A DNA stretch of 64,000 nt from Talpa occidentalis (taxonomy: Eukaryota; Chordata; Mammalia; Eulipotyphla; Talpidae). The DNA lies in NCBI RefSeq assembly GCF_014898055.3, contig NW_023601433.1, positions 71,283,683 to 71,347,682 of the forward strand, in the 5' to 3' direction. A model generated the notes under the pieces. That model was not told the origin of the DNA. It made no database searches and saw only the letters and a list, made by a program, of their open reading frames with translations. The position numbers and the translations under genes are program-made. Of the stretch, positions 12,801-27,800 are shown in pieces. Position 1 is the first letter of the stretch, and every line of letters begins with the position of its first letter.

Positions 12801-15800
12801 TCCCTGAAATATCTCAAAAAGCTGTTACCATTTGGTGTCTCTGACGCTGCCGCAGGGGGACCAGTAGTGACCAGCACTACTGGCCAGTGTTGTCTGGCAC
12901 TCCTGGTGACAAGTGACTGGTGCTCTGCTTATACTTCTGGTGGGCACTATCTGGGTGAGACAGCCAGCTATTTATGGCCACAGGAAGCTCTTTTTGAAAT
13001 CCCATTTGTAAAATAAATCCCACGGTTGTTGTTTACTAAGCCTGAGGACTCTTGCAATTGTGCCCACAGATGAGAACCCACAGATAGTGACCTGTCATCT
13101 TATCGGGCACTGTCCTTTGTTTGGCTACAGTCCACAGGTCCCCTACTGTATAGCTATTGCATTACTATAGCCCTTTGTTTTGGTTTTTGGCAGCTCTCGT
13201 GTCTTAGAGCCTGGGCAGGTGGGTAGTCATTGTAGCCTATCCTGGTATCCCATCTTGCCCCTTTATGCCCCTGTTTCACTATTAGTTCAACATAGATAAG
13301 AAGTAACTAGTGGGACTACAAGGGGGAGGGAGGATAAAGAAGAGCCCACTTCCTACATCCCCAGCTCCACAGATTATATATATATATTATATACTTGTAA
13401 TCATTCTAAGAACTAGCTCTATTGTGGTATTCGGGGAACAAATTCAGGATTTTAAAACCACAGATAATATAAGCAATATAAAATAACAAAATCCTAAAGT
13501 ACCTAATTAAAGCACCAAAAAGAAAAATTAAATCTGCAAGAATAGTTGTTGAAACAAAATTAAATAGAAAAGCAAACCCACATTCTTTAGAAGACAAATC
13601 CTGAACATGGCTAGTGTTGCCAGTTATGAAGTCTGGGCACTGCGGGCAGTACAAGACAAAAGAGAAGAATGGACAAGGGAGGTGGCGAGCATTTGAGAAC
13701 CTGAAGGCAGGAATTGAACCTGAAGGCAGGAATCACCATGGGGCTTGAAACATGAAGAGGACCAGCTAAGGTATAATTCTTGGGGCTTCTACATGAAACC
13801 TGCCACCCTGAAAACTGTGCAAGAAAACTCAGACAGCTTTGGAACTTGACCTTTTAGGACCAAGATCAGTTTTGTCATAACAAATGACTTGTTGTTTTAT
13901 AATTACGACTTCTTTAATTTTACATCATGATTCTACTAAATTCTTTTTACAAATCCAAATCCAATTAAGTAACCATTATTAAATAAAAGTGCCAAAACCA
14001 GGCTTCATCTGAAACCATGCAGTGGAAACAGGATAATTCAAATGGCAAATGAACAAATTCAAGACCAAATATATTACTTACATATGAGACCTTATCTATC
14101 TTTCTAATGCTGAAAATGGACTAAGTAAGTCACTTTGCAAATATTGGGCAGTTGCTCTCTTCATGACACTGTGCAGAAAGGAAGGAAGGCATGGGCTATA
14201 CAGGTGGTGAGCACATTGCTAAGTGGAAATCAGTCCTCAACAGAAGTGGAAACATCTAATGGCACCCCCACAAGGTGGATGCTGAACACTAGGGTAAAAA
14301 GTGGTCTCTTGAAAGTGGTCTCTGAGCTGGAACTTCATGTGGAGTGGACAGGTCATCAGAAAGGCAAAGGGAATGGAGAAGCAGTGAACAACAAGGAAAA
14401 CAGAGAAGCACAAAAGTGCCAGGGGAAGGCAAGTGCTCCTCTGTAGCCAGAGACTAAGTGGTATGTGGGGGAAAGTTTCACGGTTGAGAAATCTACAGTG
14501 GAGAACCACCAAGGCCAGAGAATAAAGGGCTTCAGAAGGAGCTTCAAGATGTCTGGACTTTCCAACATAAGCAGTGAGAAGCCATTAGATTTATGAAGAA
14601 GGCGGAGTCTCAGAATTCTGGGCAGAGAGAAGGCTGAACTAGAGGGAGAGAGTGGCAGCAGGCAATCCAGGGAGGTGGGCAGGGGCCTGTTATTCTGGAT
14701 GAGAGGTGACAAGGGCTGGACTGACAATAGCAGTGGTGAAAGGTAATAGTTATTTATGATACAAAATTGGGAAGTTATAGAATTAAATGAAGGAGGGAAA
14801 GCTGAAGATGACTTTAATCACAATTAGTACAAAGCATGAATTAAAATGAACTGGTATTTATAGATAGATTACAGGATTAGAATAGTGCAAGGAAATCAAC
14901 TTTGAGTTCAACCTTGTAAAGAAGAAAAAAAGCATGGGCTTTAAATTGGAGAGAGCCTTCTACCTTAGCTTCATCTACTACAGCTTCCTGTGAGAAGCTA
15001 CAAATTTCACCTCATAACATTGTTGTAACAATTGAATAGGAAAGTACATAAGTAGCCTGTTTACACCAGGCAGTACTCCGCAGTGCACTCAGAATAGGTA
15101 CAACCACCCACTGAGGTGGGTTCTAAGCAGAGCACTTTAAACTACCTTGAGATGGCTCCTCCCGTGACTTCCCGAAGAAGGCGGCAATGGTGAGGAACAA
15201 ACTCCAGGAGTTTTTCATACATGATCTGAAGGCCATTTGGATGAGACTCAACAAACTGCTCTATAATCACCTATTTAAAAGGAACATAAATTTTTACAAA
15301 AGCATCTATGAACCACATACTACAAAGAAAATAAAGAAAACCTTAAAAAAATACTTCCTCATGCCCACCCTCCTACCCAATTGACATATTTAAACAGGAA
15401 GGTTTTAAAAAAAAAATCATACTCAAAAAGAGTTCCTAGGATTAGGGTGCAGAGTCATGACCTTGGGGGAAACAGGCTGGGTGAGACACTAGCCTGAAGC
15501 TAAAACCAGGCACATTTATCTGCTTCCCTTCTGAACTTGAAAGATCAAGGCAGCAAGGACTTTTTTTTCCTACCATCATTCAGATGAGAAAAAGGTTTGA
15601 GACAAAGAAGGATGAAAGAAAATACATTTTACTTTTTGTGATAAGGTTCAGAATCAAGAGGTAAAAATGACAAAATAAGCATATTAATTTCAATAAAGTA
15701 ATAATGTGGCCAGGTTTATTTAATATGCCACTGAAAATTCAAATATTTCTATAATATATTAGATTCAGTTCAATGAAAAATAAATGCATAAAGGGGCCTC

Positions 15801-18800
15801 CCTGGTGGCGCAAGGGGTTAAGCACCTCACTATGAAGCAATCCGCAGCCTCTGCAGCACAAGTTCGATCCCCGGCCGGCCAGAGAGAAACCCACATGGCA
15901 AAGCAGACCCTTTCTCACCTACTGCTCCCTTCAGCAGTATATTTCAGTCAGTCTGCCTGCTCTGTTCCCCACTCTGTCTCTGGTGAATCCTCTCACCCCC
16001 CGCATCTCTGGCCTGAACCCCAGCTCTTGTATGCATAAATAAATAAATCTTTAAAAAAAGAACAAATTAGTAATTATTTTCACATTTTGACAGTGTAAAT
16101 AATGTCTTTTGTACCCCCATAGAGATAGCTATTAACTGCAACAGGACAGAGGGAATTGATAGATCATTTATTTTTTAGTAATCCAAATGAAGCCAATAGG
16201 ATCATTGAAATAATCCTTACCTTTAATTTTTTCATTGCGATTCAATTTTCACCTTTTAAAACTGAACTTCTAAACTTTCATCCAGAAGTCATGGTGAGTA
16301 ACAAGCTTTATATTACTGCACAGAGAGGAACTCACACTGGTACATGACTGGAACAAAGTGTGCAAACACTGAGGTTGGGCTCTGTGATTTCGATTGGCTT
16401 GAATTGTATGAAATTCCCATTTTTGTGTGTGTGGGAAATTGTTTGATATTGGCGACTTCATCGGACACAACTATGTTCTGGCTGCTCAAAGGCAAATATA
16501 TTTACCTCCTATATTTTAACTGTATACTAATAGGTGCAGGACAATGAAGAGCCAAGTTCTGGAATTAAGGTAATTCTCTGCTAATTTGCCCATAAAGTCC
16601 TTTGTCTTTGAATAGTTCCTCTCCCCACCACCTTGGCCTAGCGGACTCCTCCACCTCCAACACTGTGCATGACATAGTGTTGCCATCTCCTCACTTATTT
16701 CAATCTACCCACTAGATCTGTAGTGCAAAAACTGTTTTAACGACTTTGTAATTTACAAGCCATCCAACCAAAATCAAAAGCATTTTGGCATACCTTTTTG
16801 TAGGCAAGGCCCTCATCCCCACTAAATTAAGATAATCCCTGGTTAACAGCATTACTAGCAAATACGTTTGAGCATGCCCAATTCCTGGGAGGTTGGTTGT
16901 AACCAACAGAGACTAACCAATCCTTTCTTACAACTGATAATGTAGTAAGTATGAGAATCTTTAAAGAAAGCTCTTGTATTTCCTTTTATCCCTTACTCCC
17001 ATTTAGGTGTCAAAGACAGAGCAGATGCTCTCTGAACATTTGTAAAATGAGGTCTGGAAGTGCACACACCTCATCTACATATGGTTTCACAAGTACTTGA
17101 CCAACTAATGCCTCCGCATCCCGCGTCTTGTCAATTGTGGCGTAAGTCCTCAAGCAGTGCCGTATAATATCGACATTAGAAGTCTGAAGACCTTCTAAGA
17201 GGAGACCCTCCAGAGACTGCTGTAACATAGCTGTAATGCCAGCTATACGCTGCAAACAAATAGATCAATAAAGTTTCAGTTGGGACAATTTTAAAAATTC
17301 AAGCATGTACATAACCAATCTCTTAATACCACAAAAGATAATACATGTAAAATTAAACCTTAACTTTTCCTGGAGAATAACATTGAATCTCTCTTCTTCC
17401 CACAATTTCTTTTTAAGTTTTAGACAAAAGTACAGAATGAAAGGGGCAAAAGTTATTTTCCTTTTAAGTTACAGATTAAATTTGACAAACATCATGAGGT
17501 TTTTCGATGAATTTATTATACTATATATTGTATAAGTTATAAGAAATTCAGAAATCAGTTACTCTTATAATTCAGAGTATATGCTTGTGTCTTTATATAC
17601 TATAATGTGTGAAACTGATGAAGCAGAGGCCCCAAAAACAAAAACTGAAAGAAAATACTCAAAGCTAGCTTCAAAATCCTGTACATCAACATTTATCAGG
17701 GGCATCATTAAGTTAAATCAAAATTATTTAGCAAATTCCTAAATACCAAACTGCAAAAGTTTAAAATAACACTTACTGGTCTGATTTTGTCCAAAAGAGG
17801 CATGCCTTTGCTTTGGACAGCATGAAACTGTAACTGGTTAAATTCTGTGGCAATTCTCTCCAAAATTTGGCCAGTCAAAAGTGGGCTAGTAGAGAAAATT
17901 ACAGATATTTAATTCCTAAGGTTTTTTAATTTCCAAGAAAACACATCACACAATCAGCAATGGCGATGCTTTAAATACCCACAGGTTAACTTTCTTCAGA
18001 GAATGTTGTTCCATGGCCCCCTAGTTGCAAGGTCAAAGCTGAAGCACCTTTCATGCCAGCAATTTTCACTCTGAGTCTTACCACAGCATGTTCTAAGTGC
18101 AGTGGGCAAGCAGTCCTTAAGTCTAAGCCATGACACTGCCTGGCCTCAGGCAACAGGGCCCAGAAGAAAAGCAGGAGCTGGACTTAGGTTGGTGTGGGTG
18201 TGACTGTTTCCATACTTCTACAGCCTCGCCTATGGCTTCCCATTCATCACCATTTTTTACCTTACACCTTTTTGTCACCCATGCCGTATCCACTTATGAC
18301 ACCCCATTCTCTGCTACTTCTTTACATGTCTCCTTCTCCCTTCTTTGAAAACACCTCCAATATTTCTGAAATTATTGATACTTTTGTCTCCTCAATAAAG
18401 TAACACTGGTCCTCTAGCAGCAATAAATGAAATACGTCAAAATAGCTTACTTTTTAAACAGGGCTAGTTTACTTTAAATTTACATTTACCAAACAGCTGA
18501 AAGAAAATCTCTATGTCCTGAGTCCCAGTGAGAGGACATACATTGTATACCTACCACAAAGTATAATAAATGTACTCTTCTGCCGCCCCCCCCCCAAAAA
18601 ACACAATATAAAACATCAATCAATACCACTCAAAAGTAAATTAAATGACAAAATAAGAAAAAATATAAAGTCCTTGAAACACCTGCCAGGCTTTTCTGCG
18701 GCATTCTGTATCTGATGACAGGTCAGTGAGCAAAGCAGTCCACACGGTGAGGAACTATGAAGCACCATATTGAGATGATCAATGGTCTAATCAGTCTTGT

Positions 18801-21800
18801 ATCTGGAGCATCCAAACTAGCTTAGAGGGAGAGTAATTGCCCAGTATGAGCTACCCAAAAGGCTAAAGTCTCTTTTCTGAAAACCTGCTGTGGACTTATT
18901 ATTTATAAGTCATCTAAACATTTCTTGGCCTAACAAGCCTGAAATACAAACTATTCAGTTACACTTCGCTGGTTTTCCCTTCAAGACAATTCAAAGTTGT
19001 TGATTCAAATTGAAGAAAAGGTGATGAAAGGTGACTCTGAGCAAGAAAGAGCATAATGTCTACTACATCAAAAATGGAATGTTGCAAAGGAATAGTATCA
19101 TAGAAATAAAATCACTGAGGTATTTTGATCAGAGGATCAGAGTAGGAAAAGGCAAAGATGGAAAGAAAACTGGGAAACAGGTGCCATGGATGGAAGGGAC
19201 TGTCAGTGCTGCTGAGTGCAACAGAGAGGCACAGCAGTGACAGACACACAGGCTCCAAATCACTAGTCAGCATGAATGAAGGAGAACGAAAAAGGCAAAA
19301 ACACAAGTGCAGCAGGCAGAAGGAACAAAGATGAAAGGAACTGACCATTTCTAAAACATCTTGATTTTGAAAGGAAGCAAAGACCTAGGACAGAGGAATT
19401 ATTTTTTTTTGGATGTCTCATTTCTTAATCCATATAATTAGAGACACAGAGCATATTGCCTCAATGGTCCCTTCCAAATCTAAAATTTTGATTCCTAAAA
19501 TTAAGAAATCCAATGTGCCTTTAAAATATGACCAACACTTTGAACTACAGGCATATTCAATTTGGATACAATTGGTTTTGCAACGGATTATCCAATAACT
19601 ATATATGAAAACATGTTATGGCTATGAATATGACTAAGAGAAGCTCATGGTAGCCCCCATTAGACAGATATGAGGGCCTACTAAGTGCCAGGTCCTTGCC
19701 GACAGTGCCTCAGTGACTGTCAGACAAGATAGAAAGGTGATGTACCAAGACCCAGGCTACCTAGATGGTACAGGTAATCCAAACTTGTGCTCTTTCTGCT
19801 GGACCATGATTATGATGCTTATATCACCTAATCAACTCACTTTCTCAGTCACTCATCCATCTACTTGGGTGATTTAAAATTCAGACAAGGAAGGTAATAG
19901 GGCAGTCACAGTGTCACAAAGGAAATGGTTATCTTTTTTTTTATTAATAAGTTTTTTTCCTTGTTTATAAATTCCAACTAAATGTGTCCTAGAGTACTGT
20001 TAATGATCACATGTTAAGTGCATTTGAATCTCAAGATACATCAGTGCTATCACAATCAGCATGTCTAAAAAAATCTTGCCAGTCCATATGTAAGGCAATC
20101 CCAAAGAAAAAACTTCCATTGAAAGCAAACTGCCTCTGAGACCCCTAAAGATGATGTTTTAGAACCATGACCTATAATTACAAAGATTTTCTAACAACAT
20201 ACATAAACCTCATCATTCCAATGCACCGCATTTTTCTTGAACTAATTCAAAAGACTTGGTCTTTATTCTTTTCAGAAATGAGTTTTAACTCAAAAAAAAT
20301 TTTAAGTCCAGGCATGAAATACTAATTTACATGATATTTAGTAAAACAAAATTCTTACCTGCTTGCTTCTAGTGGAGATGTTTCTTTAGAATTCTGAGAA
20401 TTTAAGATTTTTTCAATTTTCTCAACTGATCGAATAACTTGTATAAGCCTTAATACACACATCTATAAAAATGAAAATTAAGCAAAAAAAAATATCATGT
20501 GGTTTAATCTTAATTATCTTATTTGCGCATCCTAAATGCAGGAAAATACAAGGCCAAAAGCCAACTTAGACTATTTAGAACATTTTATATTTTGAATATT
20601 TCTACATAACACTGAATTTCCAAGAAAGCAAATCTAAATTCTAGCTTACTAGATAGATAAAGCAAATTTCAATATACTACTGAAAGTCTATAATAAAAAA
20701 AAAACACTAGACTTTTTTTTTCCTTTCTCATATTCTCCACTCCCATTCTTTCTTTCCCTCCATTTAAATGAATCTCTCTATTTGCACTACATTTATTTCC
20801 TTATGACTCTCTTTGCATGTTTCAATTTTAATTTCTGAGAGTATTTACCCTCTCACTACACCTATATGCCAAAGGTCAATTCATTAAAGATACTTTCAGA
20901 CTACAAATATTATTAAAGAGATTAAAGAACAAAACCTTTAATCCTTAAAAGAACAAAAGGATACAAAGTCATTCATCAGTTACTGAGCACCTGTTATGAG
21001 CTGGAGGACATGAGTGAACAAAAAGGCAAAAATGTTCTGCTCTCATGAAGCCTATAATGCTTTCTAGTAGACATGCACTACATTATAGAAACCTTTGGAC
21101 AAAAAATTAGAAGAGATCTAAAGAATAATTAAACAGAAGTTCTCTAAAATAGGCTTCTTGCCCTTGAGATTTAAAAAATATATAAGTAAATTTACGAAGC
21201 AATGGACAGAGCACCAACCTAGAGTTGGAAGTTCTGAATTCTAATTCCTATTCTGCCATTATATCATTGTAACTCTAAAATTGGAAAATGAAATTAAAAC
21301 ATAGGATTACTAATAAGTAAAGGCAATAGATGCATTAAGGAGAGGAGAAAAGAAGGAATAAACATGGCAGAATTCAAGCAGCACGCTACTTTTTTAAAGG
21401 AATAAACCTACAGCAGAATTGTAAGAGTTTACTTTAGAAAACCCGACTTATTGCCTAATCTCTAAAATACAAATATCTCTTTATAGGTGTGCTAAGAGAT
21501 TATATACCTGTTAAACTGTAAAGTACGTCACTGATGTCTGCTATTACTATTTCCTCTTCTGGAACAAAATAAGGAATTTTAAATATTTGACCACTCAATA
21601 CCTCTTAAATTCTTCTTTTTACAAGTAGCTAACATGACACTGTAACGCATGAAGACACACATGCAAAAGAGTTAGTAAATAAAAAAGGGCCTGGGCTCTA
21701 ACTCGGACTGTGCCCCTCACTGGCCCTGCTGAGCTACTGATGCCTGGGGATGGAAAAGAGACCTCACATTTGGTAGCGATGAAGACCCCAAGAGCAGTAA

Positions 21801-24800
21801 GTTAGGCCCATGCATGAAAGTACCTCAACCCCAACATGCCACAGTGAGTCCATGTTTTGACTCTAAGACACTTGACTTTACCTTTTTTTCCCTAATGTCC
21901 TCTTGTTTACACATTCGTTCATCTACTGCCCGAATTCCTTCACTGACAGATGACCTAAGACTCTTTAAAAGAAGAAAGAAACTGTATTATGGAAATTGTT
22001 TTATAACATGAAATTTACACATTAATTCAATTACACAGAAGTTAATGTTCATAGGCAGCATTATACAGATACTGACAAAAATATTAGCGTTAACTAATAT
22101 GAGTAGAGGGTACTCATGATTTGGGGCAAAATGACACGTAAAGCCCAGGTCACATGGGATTAGCAATCAAAAGAATACTAATACATCTACAATGAATGTC
22201 ATAGGTAGTCAGGGTAGAAAAAAAAATCTGAATCAAAGTACAGAAAACTTGGGCAATGAAAATGAAACTTGGGCTTGACTCTGAAAACCTGTGTGTGCTG
22301 ACCAGGGTGGAAAGGGATTCCTAAAAGACAAATGGTAGGAAGACAGAATTGAGTACATTCAGAGCTGGTGAGGTACATACCCATGTGCGCTGCAGGATTC
22401 ATTTTGGAGAGAAGTACAAGTACAAGGATTAACTGAAGAGGTCTTTACTTAAGGTCTTTAGACTAGATTCCATACACTCCAGAAACCAGAGAATGTTTAA
22501 GTCCTGCTATGTCATGATGAAATGTTGTTTGGGGAATACTGGTGATCAAGAAGTAACAAACAGAACAGGATGGCTAGGAAAAAGGACAAGTGATAGGTGG
22601 AGGGACATGTCTAAGAGCTAATTAATAAAGCCAAGTATAAGATAACTAGAAATTAGGGCCAAACTAAAAGTCATAGAAACAACAGAATAACCTGAACAAA
22701 TCACAGAATTCCATAGAAAGGTGAAGAATTCATTAAATAAACGTTAAATGTCAGCTCTTGTGGTAGTCAGTAAGGTGTCAATGAATAAGACAGAAATAGC
22801 CCTCAGTGATCTTAGAATCTCACAGAGTAGCTTCTTGAGTGGGCATCAAAAGGAAGGTAAGGTCTACTGCTAATTTAGGAGAAATGTGTTTATAAAAATA
22901 GGTGGTGGGTGACAAGGAAGGACTAGAGCTTGTGTATGGAAAGCAGTCTACAAATTCAGAACAGAAGTCAGCAGGCTAAATCTACCTCCAGGGAAAAGAG
23001 TGTGGAGAGGAGTGGAAGCTAAAAACAGGCTGAGGCTAAGAAAACACCATAGCTACAAGGCTAAGGGGAAGAGGAAGCACACCAAAATGAAGGCAAGAAA
23101 GTCACAAAGAGACTGGTGTGGACTCCAATAGTGGACCACAAAAAACACTGCTCCTAGTTTTCAAAAAGAAACACTTTAACAAGCTTCTGTAAGATTCAAA
23201 CAAGTCATAAACATTCAAAAATTTTGACTACTTGAAGGCACAGCTTGAGACATCTCTTATGTATTCTTTCCTGTCTACCATTCATCTGTACTTCTCAGCA
23301 CTGATGTTTCTGGTATTCTGCCATTTTTTCCACTGTATCTCATGCACCATGTGTGCTCCAATGTGACAGGCACTGCCTTAGGGGCCAGCAGCACAAGGTC
23401 ACACAAGCTGGTGTGGGCTATGGTGACACACACAGGTAATGATGGTGTAGTGCACCAAGTTTATGATAGGGCATCAGAGCTAAGGGAGCGTGGAAGTTGG
23501 GGTGCTGGCACAAACTTGGGGGTTGAGGGGAGGATAGAGCAGCACACTCACTTTTCTGTTCAAAGTGAACCCCAAACTTCCCCTCTACGGTTCATCCACA
23601 TGGAAGCCCTATCCTCGATGGCTTAGAAGTGGGAAGTTCTAAGCAGCAGAGATCTTCTCAGAATATTAAAACATAATGCTTATTACATTACATGCATATT
23701 ATCCTTCAGTTATATTAGGGGTTAAACAGCTGTTGCAATGTGGTCCAGAAACCTAACCACATACTAAATATTGTTTGGAAAATACTTGTAAAATTACCAA
23801 TTTAACCAATATAAACCATTCATAGGTTAAAGACCACTCATATATGGTGAGGTAGCACTAATAAGTTGAATTTTGAAATAGCCTTCATCTCCTCCCGACA
23901 TTTTAAAGCTCTACTCTGAGAATCTGTCATTTTCAAATCAAGTATGTTTTGCAAAAAACAGACCCATTTAACAGTTTTTTTGGAAGGTGAGTAATCATGG
24001 ACCATGAAACAACCACTACCGACCTAACAGATTAAAGGAATTCTTGTGAGAGAAGACAAACAAGTTTAAGAGACTGTATAGCATATTGTTATGATTGTAT
24101 GTGGAGACTTACCAGGACCTCCTCTCTCAACTGTCCCAAAGGCACAGAAAGCTGGTTAAGGGCTTTGTCCATGCCAACCTACAGGCAAAATCATGGGTGC
24201 ACAAACACATCACAATCAGCAGTGATAGTGACATTATCTGTGTCATGATCAAAGCAGTAATAGACTTAGGTGATTCTTTCTGTACAACAAAAATGAACCA
24301 CCACATATTATAAGTAACTAGTTAAATAACAGAAATGTTTATGTACAGCATGGTGTCTGTAGTCAATGCCATTGTATTGCATATTTCAAAGTTTCCAGGA
24401 AAATAAATCTTAAAAGTACTCACATAAACAGAGAAATCTGTTACTTGTGTGGTGACAGAGAACTAAAATTATTGTGGTGACCTCTTTTTAGTATACACAA
24501 ATATTAAGTTATTGAGTGAAACTAAATATAATGCCATATAAATATATATTTGGTTATATACTATCCAAAACTAAAATAATGTTGTATGTCAGCTTTATCT
24601 CAATAAAAAAAATTTTAAATAATAAAAGTTATTTTGCCCTAAGTATTTTTTTAATAAAATTTATTTTGGGGCCTCCCTGGTGGCAAAACAGGTTGAGCAC
24701 AGCACTATGAAGCTGTCCGCAGCCTCTGCAGCGCCAGTTCAATCCCTGCCGACCATGGAGATACCCACATGGCAGGGCAGACCTCTCACTGCTCTTCTCA

Positions 24801-27800
24801 GCAGTGTATTTCATCAGTCTGCCTGTTCTGACCCCCACTCTGTCTCTGGTGAATTCTCTTACCCTCCCGCACATCTGACCTGTATCCCGGTTCTTGTATA
24901 AATAAATCTTTAAAGAACAATAAATAAATAAAATTTATTTTATTTTATTTATGCATACAAGAGCTGGGATGTAGGTCAGGGGTGCAGGGGGTAAAAGGAT
25001 TCACCAGAGAAACAGTGGGGAACAGAACAGGCAGATTGACTGAAATGCACTGCTGAGGGGAGCAGCAAGCGAGGTAGGAGAGGTTTGCTGAGCCATGTGG
25101 GTTAGTTCTCTGGTCGGGGATTGAACTCATGCTGCAATAGCTGTGGATAACTTCATAGTACTGAGACTTAACCCCTTGCACCACCAGGGAGGCCCGTGTC
25201 TTAAATATTTTGTCCCAAATATCACTCATAGAATATAAAAACATCTGCTGATATACATGAAACTATAAAACTTAGGAAAATGAAGCTTCCTCATGCACAA
25301 TTTGCCTTTGGATAAAATTTCCATGAATTTGAATATTTTTACTAGGTGAACAGTTATCTGTCTGTAATTTAAGCTATTTCACCAGTTGATGAGAAAGTGT
25401 GATGAACTGTATCTATACTAAACATTACCATAGCCCTCCAGGAAAATTCAAATTAAATAGTGCAGAAATAGTTTAAACTTTCTGGGTTTCTAATCCTACT
25501 GGGACATTCATGTGAGTGGTATATTTCCCAAAAGCAAATATGGCTCATTAATTTTAATGGTTCCTGAAATTCCCATGGAGATGGCTACTTTCTGCACCTC
25601 TTTGGACAGATTTAAAAACTAATTAAAATATGAACAAGAAGACATTTTTGCATGTGTTAGACCTCAAGCATTTCTAAACCACTTTTACAAACAACTGATA
25701 TGACCACCATCATAAACCATTCTTAACATGTTTATAAAATCAGGCCTCCCAAAGATAAATTTTTGCCAATGTTCCCTCAACCTAGCTATGGCTAGCACAT
25801 GTACCTGAAAGTAAATTAAATATTTCCTTTTTAAAAAAAAAAACTTATTCATTTATTTATTTATACAAGAACCGGGGTACAGGCCAGATGCGCGGGAGGG
25901 TGAGAGGATTCACCAGAGACAGAGTGGGGAACAGAACAGGCAGGCTGACAAAATACACTGCTGAGGGAACAGCGGGTGCGACAGGAGAGGTCTGCCGCGC
26001 CATGTGGGGCCCTCACTGGCCGGCCAGGATGGAACCGGCGCTGCAGAGGCTGCAAACAGCTTCACAGCGCTGCACTCTACCTCCTGTACCACCAAGGGAG
26101 GCCCTAAATATTTCCTTACCAGCTGAAATTTGCCCTTAAAAAGTAGTGTAAACCAGTGAGACTTCATAGTAATCACCAAGCAACCCGTAAAAACACTCCA
26201 ATAAAATATTTTCCTCTACTTTACATTAATTCTCAATATCTAATGTAAAAAACAAACTAGAGGACTTAAATGAGTTAAAAACTAAACAAAAAAATGTACC
26301 CCCAAAAAAGTCTATTTTTGTGTTAACGAAATTAGTAATATCTTCAAGTTCCTGGTTGGGGGAAATCAACTGAAAGGTTTCTAAAAACATTCAGCACTTT
26401 TAAGAAAAAAATATAAATGGGAAAGAAGGCATGTATGAGCGTATGTAAATTACTGATTACTACAGACTCTGTAGCTTTAAAGTCTTACCAAATTTGTTGA
26501 AAGGTTGACAAAGTCCGCATAATCCTTATTGATGAGTTCAACCATTGCTGTCTTGAGAAGTTTATAGTAGAGTTCTAGGTCATCTCTCAGTTCTTCCAAC
26601 TGTACACGTTTCCTGCAGTCAGACACAAAATGATCGACATCGAAATCTTCCTGAAAATAAAACCAAAACAAACAAAAAATTACTGTAATGATATTACACT
26701 TTACATATAAAAAAAAGAGAGAAAGAATAAGACAGTCATGACATTCTATTCATTTAAAAGACTAGGTTGTCACAGCCAAAAAGAAAGAGACCAAGGAGGA
26801 CCCTAACAAGGAATATTCTCTCCTGCTACCTAAACTCTACAAAGGATTTTATTTTTTTATCAAACATTTCAAATTGACTCTTCTCAAAAAGGAAGTCGCT
26901 TTCCTCCCTTAATTTGTAAAGTTATACTGTATTCACTGTAAAACCTTCAACTAACAAAGAATTACATAAAAGAGTATAAAAACTCACTCATATTATGATG
27001 TTCTAGAGAGAAGTACTAATGATTTCTTTCCACTATTTAATATTATTATGATTCATATTCTTTCAGACTGTTTATTTGTTTTGGTTTAGTTTTGCTTTTT
27101 GGAGAGGGGATAAGTTTCTCTTGAACATATAAATTATTTTTTTAAATTGAGATATAATTGATATAACATTATAAGAGTTTCTGGAGTAAGACATAATATA
27201 TTAGATATCTGTATTACTGCAAAATAAATGATCATCACAATAAACCCAGTTTAACAACCATCATCATACATATTACAAATTTTTTTCCTGCGATAATACT
27301 TTTGAATATACAATACTATTAACTATAGTCACCATGGTGTACAGTACATCCCCATCACATTTTATAACTGGAAGTTTGTGCCTTTTAACCACCTTCACTC
27401 ACTATGCTGAACACTACTTCAAATGGATTTATGCACTCCTATATTCATTGCAGCATTATTTATAACAGTCAAGCTATGGAACCTAAGTATGCAAAAATAG
27501 ATGAGTGGATGAGGAAGATGTGGTATATATACCCAGCTGAATACTACTCAGCTATTGAGAAAGATAAACTTTTCTTGCCATTTGTGAAAACATAGGTGGG
27601 AATAGAGGGGCTCATGCCAAGAGAAATAAGTCAGAAGAAGATGACAAATATCAGATGGTGTCAATTATGTCTCGGATATAAAGAAATAAAACAAAGCGTC
27701 ATATAAAGCCAAACCAGTAATAAACCCTAGAAATCTGACTTTAGAACTGAGTCTACCCAACACAAGGGAAAGGATAAGGAAAGAGAACGAAGTCCCAAAG

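Noticed and set aside
12642..13016. 124-codon plus-strand frame as a possible gene
   Set aside because: Inside an LTR-like unit. No recognisable domain, no splice context and no conservation data.
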